Shown here: piece after piece, positions 24,311-33,088 of the stretch | Layout of the letters: each line of letters begins with the position of its first letter | Numbering within the stretch: the stretch's first letter is position 1 | Origin: Bacteroidia bacterium | GTDB lineage: Bacteria > Bacteroidota > Bacteroidia > Chitinophagales > Chitinophagaceae | DNA: 64,000 bases | Assembly: GCA_030429205.1 (NCBI GenBank) | Contig: JAUICZ010000003.1 | Span: forward strand, 186,001 to 250,000 | Direction of reading: 5' to 3' | Notes under the pieces: model-generated | What the model was told of the DNA's origin: nothing | Seen by the model: the letters and a program-made list of their open reading frames with translations, nothing else | Databases searched by the model: none | Position numbers and translations under genes: made by a program

Positions 24311-24420
24311 AGCCGCCTTTAACTTTAAATTAATATTATAAATACTACCCACTGTATTATAAACCTGTATAAATTTAATTTTCTATCTTTATTGTAGAAA
24401 CACTTAAATTATAAGCGCTT

Positions 24421-25230
24421 ATGAAACGTATTTTACTATTATCTTGTACTGCAACAGTACTTTACCTAAGTTTAACCAGCTCAAGCAACGGCCCATCTCT
24501 TACAGGACATGCCACGGCAGCTTTAGGTTGTGATAACGGGGGAAGCTGTCATGGTGGAGCAAGCTCTGCTACCACAGCTACTTTGATACTTATCGAACAG
24601 TCTACCGGAGACACTGTAAAAGATGGCAAATACAAGCCGAGCGAACCTTACACCGTCGCAGTAGCCGGTTCAAACGCAACTGCCACACACTATGGCTTTA
24701 TGCTTCGTGCATCAAAAAACAGCGCAGCAGATCAGGCAGGTAGCTTTGCTAACCCAACACCGTCTATGTACACTAAAACACAACCAATTTCACCATCTCC
24801 ATTTACAGTATTTGAGCATAAAGCACCTGTTCCGGCTATGTCTAATGCTTTAGAAGCAACCGTACAGTGGACGGCTCCTGCGACTGGTACCGGAGATGTT
24901 GTTATGCATTTATCTGTGAATGCAGTAAATAACAATGGTAATACCAGTGGAGACCAATGGGCTAGTACCTCTACAACATTTGCAGAAAAACCAGCATCTG
25001 TTGCTTCAGTTAACAAGAGTGACATTAACATCTTCCCTAACCCTGTTAGCAACACATTATATATCAACGCTAATAAAAACTATCAGTATACTGTAGTTGC
25101 AATAAACGGTAGTGTTGAACTAAATGGTAACAGCAACCAAATAGACGTAACAGGTCTTGCTACAGGTATGCACATATTAAGAATAACTGACGGTCAAAAT
25201 GTACAGATATTCACTTTCAACAAATTGTAA
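24421..25230 (+). CDS. type IX-secreted protein with choice-of-anchor V-like domain
   Basis: A 269-residue exported protein with an N-terminal signal region (ILLLSCTATVLYLSLTSS). The segment GCDNGGSCHGG (about 38-48) recalls the Cys/CH motif of choice-of-anchor V or Reeler-like domains, and the strand-rich middle (HYGFMLRASK, TVQWTAPATGTGDVVMHL) fits that fold. The last 75 residues (INIFPNPVSNTLYI, GLATGMHILRITDG) are a type A T9SS tail, so it is secreted or anchored on the cell surface. Whether the CH motif binds haem or metal is unknown. Confidence 0.85.
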   Translation: MKRILLLSCTATVLYLSLTSSSNGPSLTGHATAALGCDNGGSCHGGASSATTATLILIEQSTGDTVKDGKYKPSEPYTVAVAGSNATATHYGFMLRASKNSAADQAGSFANPTPSMYTKTQPISPSPFTVFEHKAPVPAMSNALEATVQWTAPATGTGDVVMHLSVNAVNNNGNTSGDQWASTSTTFAEKPASVASVNKSDINIFPNPVSNTLYINANKNYQYTVVAINGSVELNGNSNQIDVTGLATGMHILRITDGQNVQIFTFNKL

Positions 25231-25250
25231 TACAAACTAATAACCATAAA

Positions 25251-25280
25251 TAAAAAGGGCTGCAATTGCAGCCCTTTTTA
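25251..25280. terminator. bidirectional terminator
   Basis: A perfect 30-bp palindrome (TAAAAAGGGCTGCAA and its complement) between convergent genes, with A and T runs on both sides. Confidence 0.9.
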
Positions 25281-25303
25281 TTTATAACTTATACATTCAG
25301 AAA

Positions 25304-26890
25304 CTATACCAGCATTGTAACCGGGTTTTCTAAATGTGCTTTTAATGTTTGTAAGAAACGAGCGCCTACAGCACCATCTACTACCCTATGATCACAACTT
25401 AGTGTAATTTTCATTTGTTGAAGAACAACTATCTCTCCATTTTCTACAACCGGTGTTGGTTCTATTTTACCTACTGCCAGTATACAGCTGTCTGGCGGGT
25501 TAATAATTGCAGTAAACTCATCTATATCCATCATACCCAGATTGGATACTGTAAACGTATTTCCTGTAAACTCCGGTGGTTGTAATTTTTTATCTCTGGC
25601 CTTACCTGCTAAAGTCTTAGACTCTTCTGCTATTTGAGATAATGACTTTTGATCTGCAAACTTGATAACCGGAACTATCAAACCATCGTCAATAGCTACG
25701 GCGCTACCTACATGTATATGCTTATGCTGACGGATAGAATCTCCCATCCAGCTGCTGTTCACATATGGATGTTGCCTCAACGCCATTGCACAGGCTTTTA
25801 TCACCATATCGTTAAACGAAACTTTAACCGGAGAAAGTTCGTTAATTGCTTTTCTAGACGCTATCGCATTATCCATATTTATGGTCATGCGTAGGTAGAA
25901 GTGAGGTGCAGTAAACTTACTTTCACCCAACCTGCGTGCAATAGCACTTCTCATTTGAGAAACAGGAACATCTGTATGCCCTTCTTCACCAACAGCAACA
26001 GGTTGTGTAATTGCAGTTGATGCAGCAGGAGCTGCCTGGCTTGGTTTATAATTATCTATGTCTCTTTTGATAATTCTACCATTATCGCCTGTGCCGGAAA
26101 CATTACTCAGGTCAATACCTTTTTCTTCTGCTAACTTCTTAGCTAATGGCGAAGCCTTTACTCTGCCATTATCATCAGAAGAAGTTGATGTATTTGAAGT
26201 AGAAGCTGCTACTTCCGGAGCAGAAGCTTTTGGCTGTTCTTTATTTTCTTCCTTTTTATCGCCACCACTATTTTTCTCAGCACTTAAAAACGCCTGAACA
26301 TCAGTACCTTCTTCTCCAATTATCGCAATAATGTCATTTACCTTAGCTGCCTCACCTTCATTTACTCCTAAATACAATAATGTACCATCTACATAAGGCA
26401 TAACTTCCATAGTTGCCTTATCGGTTTCTACATCTGCTATTACATCATCGCTATTTACTTTATCGCCTACCTTTTTATGCCACGCTACTATTTTACCTTC
26501 GGTCATAGTATCGCTCAACAATGGCATACGTACCACAGTTGCACTATCAGGCAATGCTACATCCTCGGTAGCCGGTGCTGAGGCTTCTTCAGTAGCAGGT
26601 TTTTCTTCCGGTGTGTCATTCTCTTCTTCTAAAAGAGCTTTGTAATCCTCACCTTCATCACCAATAATTGCGATAACCTCATTAACCTTTGCAGCTTTAC
26701 CTTTTTCTACCCCTACGTACAACAAAGTACCTTCCACATATGGTAATACCTCCATGGTAGCTTTATCGGTTTCTACCTCAGCTATCACGTCATCACCTTT
26801 CACCTTGTCTCCCACCTTTTTATGCCACTCAGCTATTACACCTTCTGTCATGGTGTCGCTTAGTAGCGGCATCCTGATCACTTCTGCCAT
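25304..26890 (-). CDS. pdhC: pyruvate dehydrogenase E2, dihydrolipoamide acetyltransferase
   Basis: The E2 core of the pyruvate dehydrogenase complex, which transfers acetyl groups to CoA. Starting at ATG 26890 it has 528 residues: two lipoyl domains (each with METDKATMEV-like EVETDKATMEV, lysines near 43 and 164), an Ala/Ser/Glu-rich linker, a peripheral-subunit-binding domain (KASPLAKKLAEEKGIDLSNV), and a catalytic domain ending in CDHRVVDGAVGARFL with the active-site His. The extra frame up to 26923 is unlikely. A TAnnTTTG match lies at 26921-26928 (minus strand). Confidence 0.93.
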   Translation of the reverse strand: MAEVIRMPLLSDTMTEGVIAEWHKKVGDKVKGDDVIAEVETDKATMEVLPYVEGTLLYVGVEKGKAAKVNEVIAIIGDEGEDYKALLEEENDTPEEKPATEEASAPATEDVALPDSATVVRMPLLSDTMTEGKIVAWHKKVGDKVNSDDVIADVETDKATMEVMPYVDGTLLYLGVNEGEAAKVNDIIAIIGEEGTDVQAFLSAEKNSGGDKKEENKEQPKASAPEVAASTSNTSTSSDDNGRVKASPLAKKLAEEKGIDLSNVSGTGDNGRIIKRDIDNYKPSQAAPAASTAITQPVAVGEEGHTDVPVSQMRSAIARRLGESKFTAPHFYLRMTINMDNAIASRKAINELSPVKVSFNDMVIKACAMALRQHPYVNSSWMGDSIRQHKHIHVGSAVAIDDGLIVPVIKFADQKSLSQIAEESKTLAGKARDKKLQPPEFTGNTFTVSNLGMMDIDEFTAIINPPDSCILAVGKIEPTPVVENGEIVVLQQMKITLSCDHRVVDGAVGARFLQTLKAHLENPVTMLV

Positions 26891-27008
26891 AAACAGTGCT
26901 CTTTTTTTAAAATTAGTAGTCAAAAGTAAGCATTTCCACCTTTTATTTCATGCTAATTTAACTGCTGAATTTACAGGCCTGATAATAACTATAGTAAATT
27001 CACATATT

Positions 27009-28364
27009 ATGTTTTTAAACAGGTTTCTACTAGCAGTTATATCGACTCTTATCTTCAATATTTGCAGCGCCCAAAAGCTTATCATTTCGGGCCCTATGCA
27101 GGGATATACAGAGTACAGAACAGCTCAGATATGGGTATCAGTTTCTCGTCATGCCGAAGCAGTGCATATTGAGTACTGGAATACAAAAGACTCTGTATCT
27201 GATATCGCTATTTATAAGCAACCATTAGGTAATGAAGTAAACCCCATAAGTATTGAGTTAACAAACCTGCAGCCTAATACTGTTTATGAATATGTAGTTA
27301 TAGCAAATAGATTTAACGGAAAACCATCGCAATCTGTAAAAGGTCGGTTCAAGACTATGGAAATTAAGGGTTATAAAGAAGCTCCTGATTTTAGTTTCAT
27401 AACAGGATCTTGTGCTTTTTTTCCGGATGACATGAATAGCGACTATGCCAAAAAGCACATTGGTGATCAAAAAATATTTACCACAATGAGTACCACAGGG
27501 GCTGACTTTATGCTCTGGCTGGGCGATAATTGGTATACGCTGGCGCAAGACTATCATAGCGCATGGGGACTAGCCGACCGTGCCCGAAGAGTAAGAGCAA
27601 CAGAAGAGTTGCAACCACTACTATCAAGCATGCCTAACTATGCCATTTGGGACGACCATGATTATGGGCCTAATAATGCAGGCAGCTCATATATCTTAAA
27701 AGAAGAAACAAGAGAAGTGTTTAAAAATTACTGGTGTAACCCCACTTATGGCGAAAATGATAAAGGCATATACACGATGCTTCAATACCACGATGTTTCT
27801 TTTATAATGCTGGATGACAGAACATGGCGTAGCTCTGACAATATGAAAGACAGTGTAGGCGGTAAACCCAACCCCGAAAAAGTAATGTTTGGACCTCAAC
27901 AAATGAGGTGGTTGAAAGATGTGTTACTCCAAAGCAACAGCAGCAGTTTTAAGATAATTACTACAGGTAGCCAAATGTTGAATACCTACTCTCCCTACGA
28001 CTGTTTTTACCACTTCCCTATAGAGTTCAAAGAGCTGATTGACTTTATAGCGGATAATGATATAGAAGGAGTAGTTTTCTTAACCGGAGACAGACACCAC
28101 AGCGAAGTATTGAAATATAAACGCAATGGTAAATACCCTCTTTATGAGATGACCGTTTCACCACTTACATCAAGACTGTATGATGCGGGCGGTGTTGAAA
28201 AAGGTATGCCGATCCGTATTAAAAAAGTAGAGGGTATACACAACTTTGGCAAAGTGAGTATTACAGGAGCATATGGTAACAGACAATTAAAACTTAGCTA
28301 TTATGATAAAGAAGGAAACGAATTAGACAGCTGGATTGTAAACCAAAAAGAGCTAAAAGACTAA
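27009..28364 (+). CDS. PhoD-like alkaline phosphatase family protein
   Basis: Starting at ATG 27009 the product has 451 residues, with a signal peptide (LLAVISTLIFNICSAQ). A fibronectin-like N-terminal domain is followed by a PhoD metallophosphatase domain: FITGSCAFFPDD, LWLGDNWYTL, YAIWDDHDYGPNNAG and FLTGDRHHSEV carry the metal ligands. Family members hydrolyse phosphodiesters or monoesters outside the cytoplasm. The open frame extending back to 26754 overlaps pdhC and is rejected. Its stop codon overlaps the convergent dnaX stop. Confidence 0.9.
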   Translation: MFLNRFLLAVISTLIFNICSAQKLIISGPMQGYTEYRTAQIWVSVSRHAEAVHIEYWNTKDSVSDIAIYKQPLGNEVNPISIELTNLQPNTVYEYVVIANRFNGKPSQSVKGRFKTMEIKGYKEAPDFSFITGSCAFFPDDMNSDYAKKHIGDQKIFTTMSTTGADFMLWLGDNWYTLAQDYHSAWGLADRARRVRATEELQPLLSSMPNYAIWDDHDYGPNNAGSSYILKEETREVFKNYWCNPTYGENDKGIYTMLQYHDVSFIMLDDRTWRSSDNMKDSVGGKPNPEKVMFGPQQMRWLKDVLLQSNSSSFKIITTGSQMLNTYSPYDCFYHFPIEFKELIDFIADNDIEGVVFLTGDRHHSEVLKYKRNGKYPLYEMTVSPLTSRLYDAGGVEKGMPIRIKKVEGIHNFGKVSITGAYGNRQLKLSYYDKEGNELDSWIVNQKELKD

Positions 28365-30133
28365 TAATCTATTTGCAAACCGAGTGCGTCTTTCAGTTTT
28401 CCGAGTGCGGGGTTCTTTTTTACCATATCGTCCAAGACCTCTTGCTTGCTCCTCACTTTATCTCCCTGTTGTGCCTGCACTTCTTCATTCAGTTTAACCT
28501 CTGTTGTTACCCTGACCATGACACCGGTTTTCTCTCTATAGAATTCAAGGATATCATTCCTTTGTTCCAGCGCATAAGTTTCTGTAAGGTCTGTAGGATT
28601 AATGATACGCACCTCATTCGGTGGATGAAACTCAGGCACCATCAACAACAGCTGGGCATGTAGCATCATTTTATTACTCTCAAGAATATCTTGTTTAAAC
28701 TCTTCAAATAACTGAGTAACTAATGTCTGTGTCAACTCCTTATCTTCTACCTTCTGCTCAACCGCATTGTTCACCACATCATCTATCTCACTCAGCATAT
28801 TGCTGGATATCCTGCGGGATGCACCTTGCGTTCGTTTTGCATTAGCAGTTTTTACTGGGGCTGATTGTATAGCCTGCTCAACTGAAGGTTTTGGTATAGG
28901 CTTTTCTGTAGGAGAAAGTGCTGGTGGAGGTGAAGGCGGAGGTGGTGGCTCCTCCGGTTGAACCTGTTCTTGCTTTTTAGGTGGCGGAGCTGCTGCTACC
29001 TGACTATCGTTTTTTTTTACCGCGTCAGGTTGTGTAGCCTGCAGTAAATAACATAGCCTGATGAAACACATCTCTACATGCAGCCTTTTATTCTGGGCAT
29101 TCCTGTAGTTTAGTATCGCATCACTCAACACATTGAGTGCAGAAACAATGAATGATGGGGGCATTTGCCCGGCCTTCTCATTATATATTGGTTTATGGTC
29201 GTTAGGCACATCCAACAACCTTGCCATACGCGTATCTTTGCACAATAGCAAGTTTCTGATGTGGTCTGCCATACCTTCCAATATAACATCCCCCTCAAAA
29301 CCTCGTTCCAGAGCACTGTCAACCTGCAAAAGCGTTTCACTGACATCCTGCGCCAATACATGGTCTACTAAACCAAAATAGTAGTCTGCATCCAGCAAAT
29401 TCAGATGCTCCATCGTATTATTATAAGTCAGCTTGCCATCTGTAAAGCTGACAATACGATCGAACATACTCAGCGCATCACGCATAGCGCCCTCACTCTT
29501 TTGAGCGATAACATGCAATGCTGCTTCATCAGCTTCCACCCCTTCTTTAAGGGCAATGGCCTGCAGGTGTGCGCTAATGTCATCAGATGTAATTCTTTTA
29601 AAGTCGAATATCTGACAGCGACTGAGTATTGTCGGTAGTATTTTATGCTTCTCTGTAGTCGCCAGAATGAATATCGCGTAAGACGGCGGTTCTTCCAGCG
29701 TTTTCAGAAAAGCATTAAAGGCAGAGGCACTCAACATGTGTACCTCATCTATAATGTATATTTTGTATTTACCTGCCTGCGGTGCAAACCTTACCTGGTT
29801 CACCAACTCTCTGATATCATCTACAGAGTTGTTACTGGCAGCATCCAGCTCAAATACATTGAACGAAGTATGGTTATTAAAATTCTGGCAGGTAGCACAT
29901 TCACCGCAAGCCTCCACTTCAGAAGTAGGGTTCTCACAGTTAATAGTTTTAGCCAGTATCCTGGCACAAGTAGTTTTACCAACACCACGCGGCCCGCAAA
30001 AAAGGTAGGCATGCGCCAGGTGTTCAGACTTAATGGCATTCTTCAGCGTAGTGGTAATATGCCCCTGACCAACCACAGTGTCAAATGTCTGCGGGCGGTA
30101 CTTACGTGCTGATACAATATAATTCTCTGCCAT
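28361..30133 (-). CDS. dnaX: DNA polymerase III subunit gamma/tau
   Basis: The clamp-loader ATPase. Starting at ATG 30133 it has 590 residues: Walker A GPRGVGKTT (about 43-51), a zinc site (NCENPT...CGECATC, about 64-84), DEVHMLS Walker B (about 124), the SRC sensor, and domain III to about residue 365. A proline-rich linker (PPPPPSPPP) and a tau-specific C-terminal region follow. A run of nine A residues at codons 372-375 marks the boundary between the ATPase core and the linker and may allow a shorter gamma form. An ATG four codons upstream is less likely. Confidence 0.96.
   Translation of the reverse strand: MAENYIVSARKYRPQTFDTVVGQGHITTTLKNAIKSEHLAHAYLFCGPRGVGKTTCARILAKTINCENPTSEVEACGECATCQNFNNHTSFNVFELDAASNNSVDDIRELVNQVRFAPQAGKYKIYIIDEVHMLSASAFNAFLKTLEEPPSYAIFILATTEKHKILPTILSRCQIFDFKRITSDDISAHLQAIALKEGVEADEAALHVIAQKSEGAMRDALSMFDRIVSFTDGKLTYNNTMEHLNLLDADYYFGLVDHVLAQDVSETLLQVDSALERGFEGDVILEGMADHIRNLLLCKDTRMARLLDVPNDHKPIYNEKAGQMPPSFIVSALNVLSDAILNYRNAQNKRLHVEMCFIRLCYLLQATQPDAVKKNDSQVAAAPPPKKQEQVQPEEPPPPPSPPPALSPTEKPIPKPSVEQAIQSAPVKTANAKRTQGASRRISSNMLSEIDDVVNNAVEQKVEDKELTQTLVTQLFEEFKQDILESNKMMLHAQLLLMVPEFHPPNEVRIINPTDLTETYALEQRNDILEFYREKTGVMVRVTTEVKLNEEVQAQQGDKVRSKQEVLDDMVKKNPALGKLKDALGLQIDY
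29010..29018 (-). other. A9 slippery run in dnaX, candidate gamma-form site
   Basis: On the coding strand GCGGT-A9-CGATAG is read GTA AAA AAA AAC GAT. Adding one A or shifting -1 gives GTA AAA AAA AAA CGA TAG (376 residues). Losing one A also terminates, after 378 residues. The site lies at the end of domain III. Confidence 0.55.
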
Positions 30134-30210
30134 CTTGAAACTCAAAAATAGAAACTAATCAGTCAAAAGGAAAAACAAGTTATGCAGAATATACTTTAGC
30201 TTATCAACAG

Positions 30211-31719
30211 TTACTCTTTGGTTATTTCAGGATAACGTATCCCTTTTCTCATAAAGTGAGGAAAGTTCGTTGCCAATTTCTTCAACTCTACCACGCCATC
30301 ACCTCTTTCAGCCACATCTTCTGTATACCCTACATAATTTACATACAGATAAAAAATAAGCACTCTATTAAACAGATCAACTTCATCATCGTTAATGATA
30401 GATGCCATTTGCTGTTTAAAACTATTCTTGTATTTAGACTCTGCTATCGACCTGCCCAGCCTGTGTACAGATCCATAGTAATGAAAGCCGGATGGTTCTT
30501 TCATCCTCAATGCGACACCTAATATTAATGATGGCACATCAAAATCCAGCTCCTCCAGTTCTTTTATATATGTCTGCCTGAATTCGTCAGCAATACTGCT
30601 GTAAGCTACACTTTCAAACCTGTCATTCATGATATCGAGATGAGCTCTTAGAAACACCTCCCACTTCACCGTTTTTGCTGAAAGTTTTGCAATCTCCACC
30701 GCATGCAATCTGGGCCTCTGATCTTGACTACATCCCCCTATTACCCTTCTCGACCTTTTCATTACAAGGGCTTCTTCTGCAAAATTGTACCTCGCGGCAT
30801 AGTACTCCACACCTGCATCACCCGTTTTATTAGCTATTGTTTCTTTTACCGCACTTTCCAGCAGCCTTTTAAACTGCTCTTCTTTCGAAAGGATTTGCTC
30901 CGTATAGGCTTCCCTTTTAACCCTATATTTTTCTACTGAATCATAATACCCTTTATCTTGGTAATTAAGCCCTTCAGGCAAGTCGAATTGCTTAGTTTTT
31001 TCATCTACAAACTCAAAAAAAGCATCTCTGTGTTCTGTTATCACAGGTGCCTTTTCATCATCATAAAGTCGCCAGCCTCCGTCTCGCTTTGCATCTTTTA
31101 AAAGCACCTGCTCATTAGTATCTATCATGCAATCAACATATTGTATCAGCTTCGAACATTTTTCGTTCAACTTTATCGACTTAAACCCATCAGGAATATA
31201 AAAGGCATATAAAGATGTTTGCCCGTCATACTCGTAAGAATCATATATCCATTTGCCTTTCATCTCATCATCATACTGCCCTGTATCTACCTCGTCAACA
31301 TCAGGGTTACTCCATCTACCCGGCACTACTCCCTCATAGCGAATCATTTTTTCATCTTCATAACTGGTGTATTTGAACTTGACTACCAACATTTTCTCTG
31401 ACTGTGCCAATGGATATCGCTGCATAAAATCATCCAGAGGAATATCATACTTTAAATCCTCTATAGCTCTGTCAACATTTCTCCCTGTATCAAGCGTGAC
31501 ATAATAGCCAAATGTTTGAGGCATGGAATAATAGTCTCGCCACGGGTCGCAATGTTTATATTTTAAGTTCATAGAATCCACTATAAACTTCAGTTGAGAC
31601 ATAGTGGTATCACTATATATCAAACCATTCTTGTATTCTGTAAACTCATACTCTTGTGCTTTGGAAACAAACGAAGGGACGCATAGCGCAAATAGCAAGG
31701 AAAAAAGTAAGGGTTTCAT
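30211..31719 (-). CDS. secreted protein, unknown function
   Basis: With the start at ATG 31719 the product has 502 residues and a signal peptide (LLFSLLFALCVPSFVSKAQ). The mature part is rich in charged and aromatic residues, with a Cys pair region (EKCSKLIQYVDC) and a helical second half (EEQFKRLLESAVKETIANKT). There is no lipobox, type IX tail or membrane span. I cannot place it in a family. It lies downstream of the divergent acyltransferase region and 77 bases before dnaX on the same strand. Confidence 0.7.
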   Translation of the reverse strand: MKPLLFSLLFALCVPSFVSKAQEYEFTEYKNGLIYSDTTMSQLKFIVDSMNLKYKHCDPWRDYYSMPQTFGYYVTLDTGRNVDRAIEDLKYDIPLDDFMQRYPLAQSEKMLVVKFKYTSYEDEKMIRYEGVVPGRWSNPDVDEVDTGQYDDEMKGKWIYDSYEYDGQTSLYAFYIPDGFKSIKLNEKCSKLIQYVDCMIDTNEQVLLKDAKRDGGWRLYDDEKAPVITEHRDAFFEFVDEKTKQFDLPEGLNYQDKGYYDSVEKYRVKREAYTEQILSKEEQFKRLLESAVKETIANKTGDAGVEYYAARYNFAEEALVMKRSRRVIGGCSQDQRPRLHAVEIAKLSAKTVKWEVFLRAHLDIMNDRFESVAYSSIADEFRQTYIKELEELDFDVPSLILGVALRMKEPSGFHYYGSVHRLGRSIAESKYKNSFKQQMASIINDDEVDLFNRVLIFYLYVNYVGYTEDVAERGDGVVELKKLATNFPHFMRKGIRYPEITKE

Positions 31720-31890
31720 ATTCTCAGATTTGGTTACTATGGTTAAAACGGTCACCAAGCCTGAGATATTATCTTCCGGAATAATGTTAACAAATAACCA
31801 GTGCTTAAATAACACTTTGTTATTCATATAGAAACATTTCTCAATCTTAATTATTATCACTTAGTTTGGTGCAAGTTTAAAAGACAAGGG

Positions 31891-32961
31891 ATGATAAAGC
31901 CACTTACATCGCTGCGATTCTTTTTCGCATTCATGGTTTTCCTGAGCCATCTTTGGCTATTAAAAGATGAGTCTCCTTTTTTAAGAGACCTGTATAACAA
32001 TATATTTTACGAAGGATATATTGGCGTCAGCTTCTTCTTCATCCTTAGCGGCTTTGTACTTAGCTATAATTATTATGACAGGCTTTCAACTGGAGAAACA
32101 AAAGTTCGTCAATTTGGACTAGCCAGGTTTGCAAGAATATACCCTTTACACTTGCTTACCCTGTTGGTAGCAATACCTTTGTCTTTTGGAGAAAATTTAT
32201 ACTCTTGGGTTACAAAACTCTTTTTGAACCTATTCTTATTACAAAGCTTTGTACCATCAGACAATATATACTTTTTCTTTAATTCGGTTTCTTGGAGCAT
32301 ATCAGATGAATGGTTCTTCTACTTGATGTTCCCCCTCATCATATATTTTCTTTTAAAAAGAAAGAATTTGATGGTGATACTTTCATTTATTCTACTCATC
32401 CCATTGATGCTGTTATTTACAGATGAAGGGTATCATGAAAAGTTGTTTTACATAAGTCCGCTCTTCAGAATTGCAGACTTTACGCTTGGAATACTATTAT
32501 ATAAAGTATACAAGAAAAGAAAAAACACGGCATGGCTCAATAATAAACGTAATGCAACAATTGCAGAAATCGGCTCCATCCTACTGTTATCTCTTTTTGT
32601 AGTATTACATAATTACATACCACAGGGCTATAGATATTCTTGCTACTACTGGACACCAATGATATTGTTGATTTATACCTTTTCTTACTCAAAAGGTGCT
32701 ATATCCAATATTCTGTCAAACAAAATACTAGTGTTTCTGGGAGAAATCAGCTTTGGCTTTTACATGATACACATGCTTGTCATCAGGTATTATGAATACC
32801 TGCCTCAAAAATTTGCTGCACTAAAATACTTGTTCCCCAAAAACTACATTGAAGCTATCGTTGTGTTTTTTGTAACACTGATACTAAGCATGATAACGTA
32901 TAAATGGTACGAAACACCGGCAAACAAATTCATCAAAAAGAAGCTGGGGCCCAAGCCATAG
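31891..32961 (+). CDS. acyltransferase 3 family membrane protein, copy 1
   Basis: A 356-residue member of the OafA/YrhL-type acyltransferase 3 family, which O-acylates sugars or other envelope components. It has about ten membrane spans. LRFFFAFMVFLSHLW (about 8-22) carries the conserved R and catalytic-type His, GVSFFFILSGFVLSYNYYDR (about 45-64) is the second signature, and RFARIYPLHLLTLL (about 80) the third. The substrate is unknown. A paralogue of the same length follows 127 bases later; their 3' ends are very similar. Confidence 0.92.
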   Translation: MIKPLTSLRFFFAFMVFLSHLWLLKDESPFLRDLYNNIFYEGYIGVSFFFILSGFVLSYNYYDRLSTGETKVRQFGLARFARIYPLHLLTLLVAIPLSFGENLYSWVTKLFLNLFLLQSFVPSDNIYFFFNSVSWSISDEWFFYLMFPLIIYFLLKRKNLMVILSFILLIPLMLLFTDEGYHEKLFYISPLFRIADFTLGILLYKVYKKRKNTAWLNNKRNATIAEIGSILLLSLFVVLHNYIPQGYRYSCYYWTPMILLIYTFSYSKGAISNILSNKILVFLGEISFGFYMIHMLVIRYYEYLPQKFAALKYLFPKNYIEAIVVFFVTLILSMITYKWYETPANKFIKKKLGPKP

Positions 32962-33088
32962 AGCCTTATTAAAATTTATAGTAAACCCGACATGTTATAT
33001 ACGTACCAATAAAAATAAGACATTTTTTATTGTATGAAACAATTTCACCAACCGACTAACTATTAGTTTAGTAAAACCTTTAAACCCA

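Noticed and set aside
26754-27008. 5' extension of the PhoD-like gene
   Set aside because: It overlaps pdhC on the other strand; a proper signal peptide starts at ATG 27009.
29645-30112. 155-codon plus-strand frame antisense to dnaX
   Set aside because: Antisense to the highly conserved ATPase domain; no independent coding signal.
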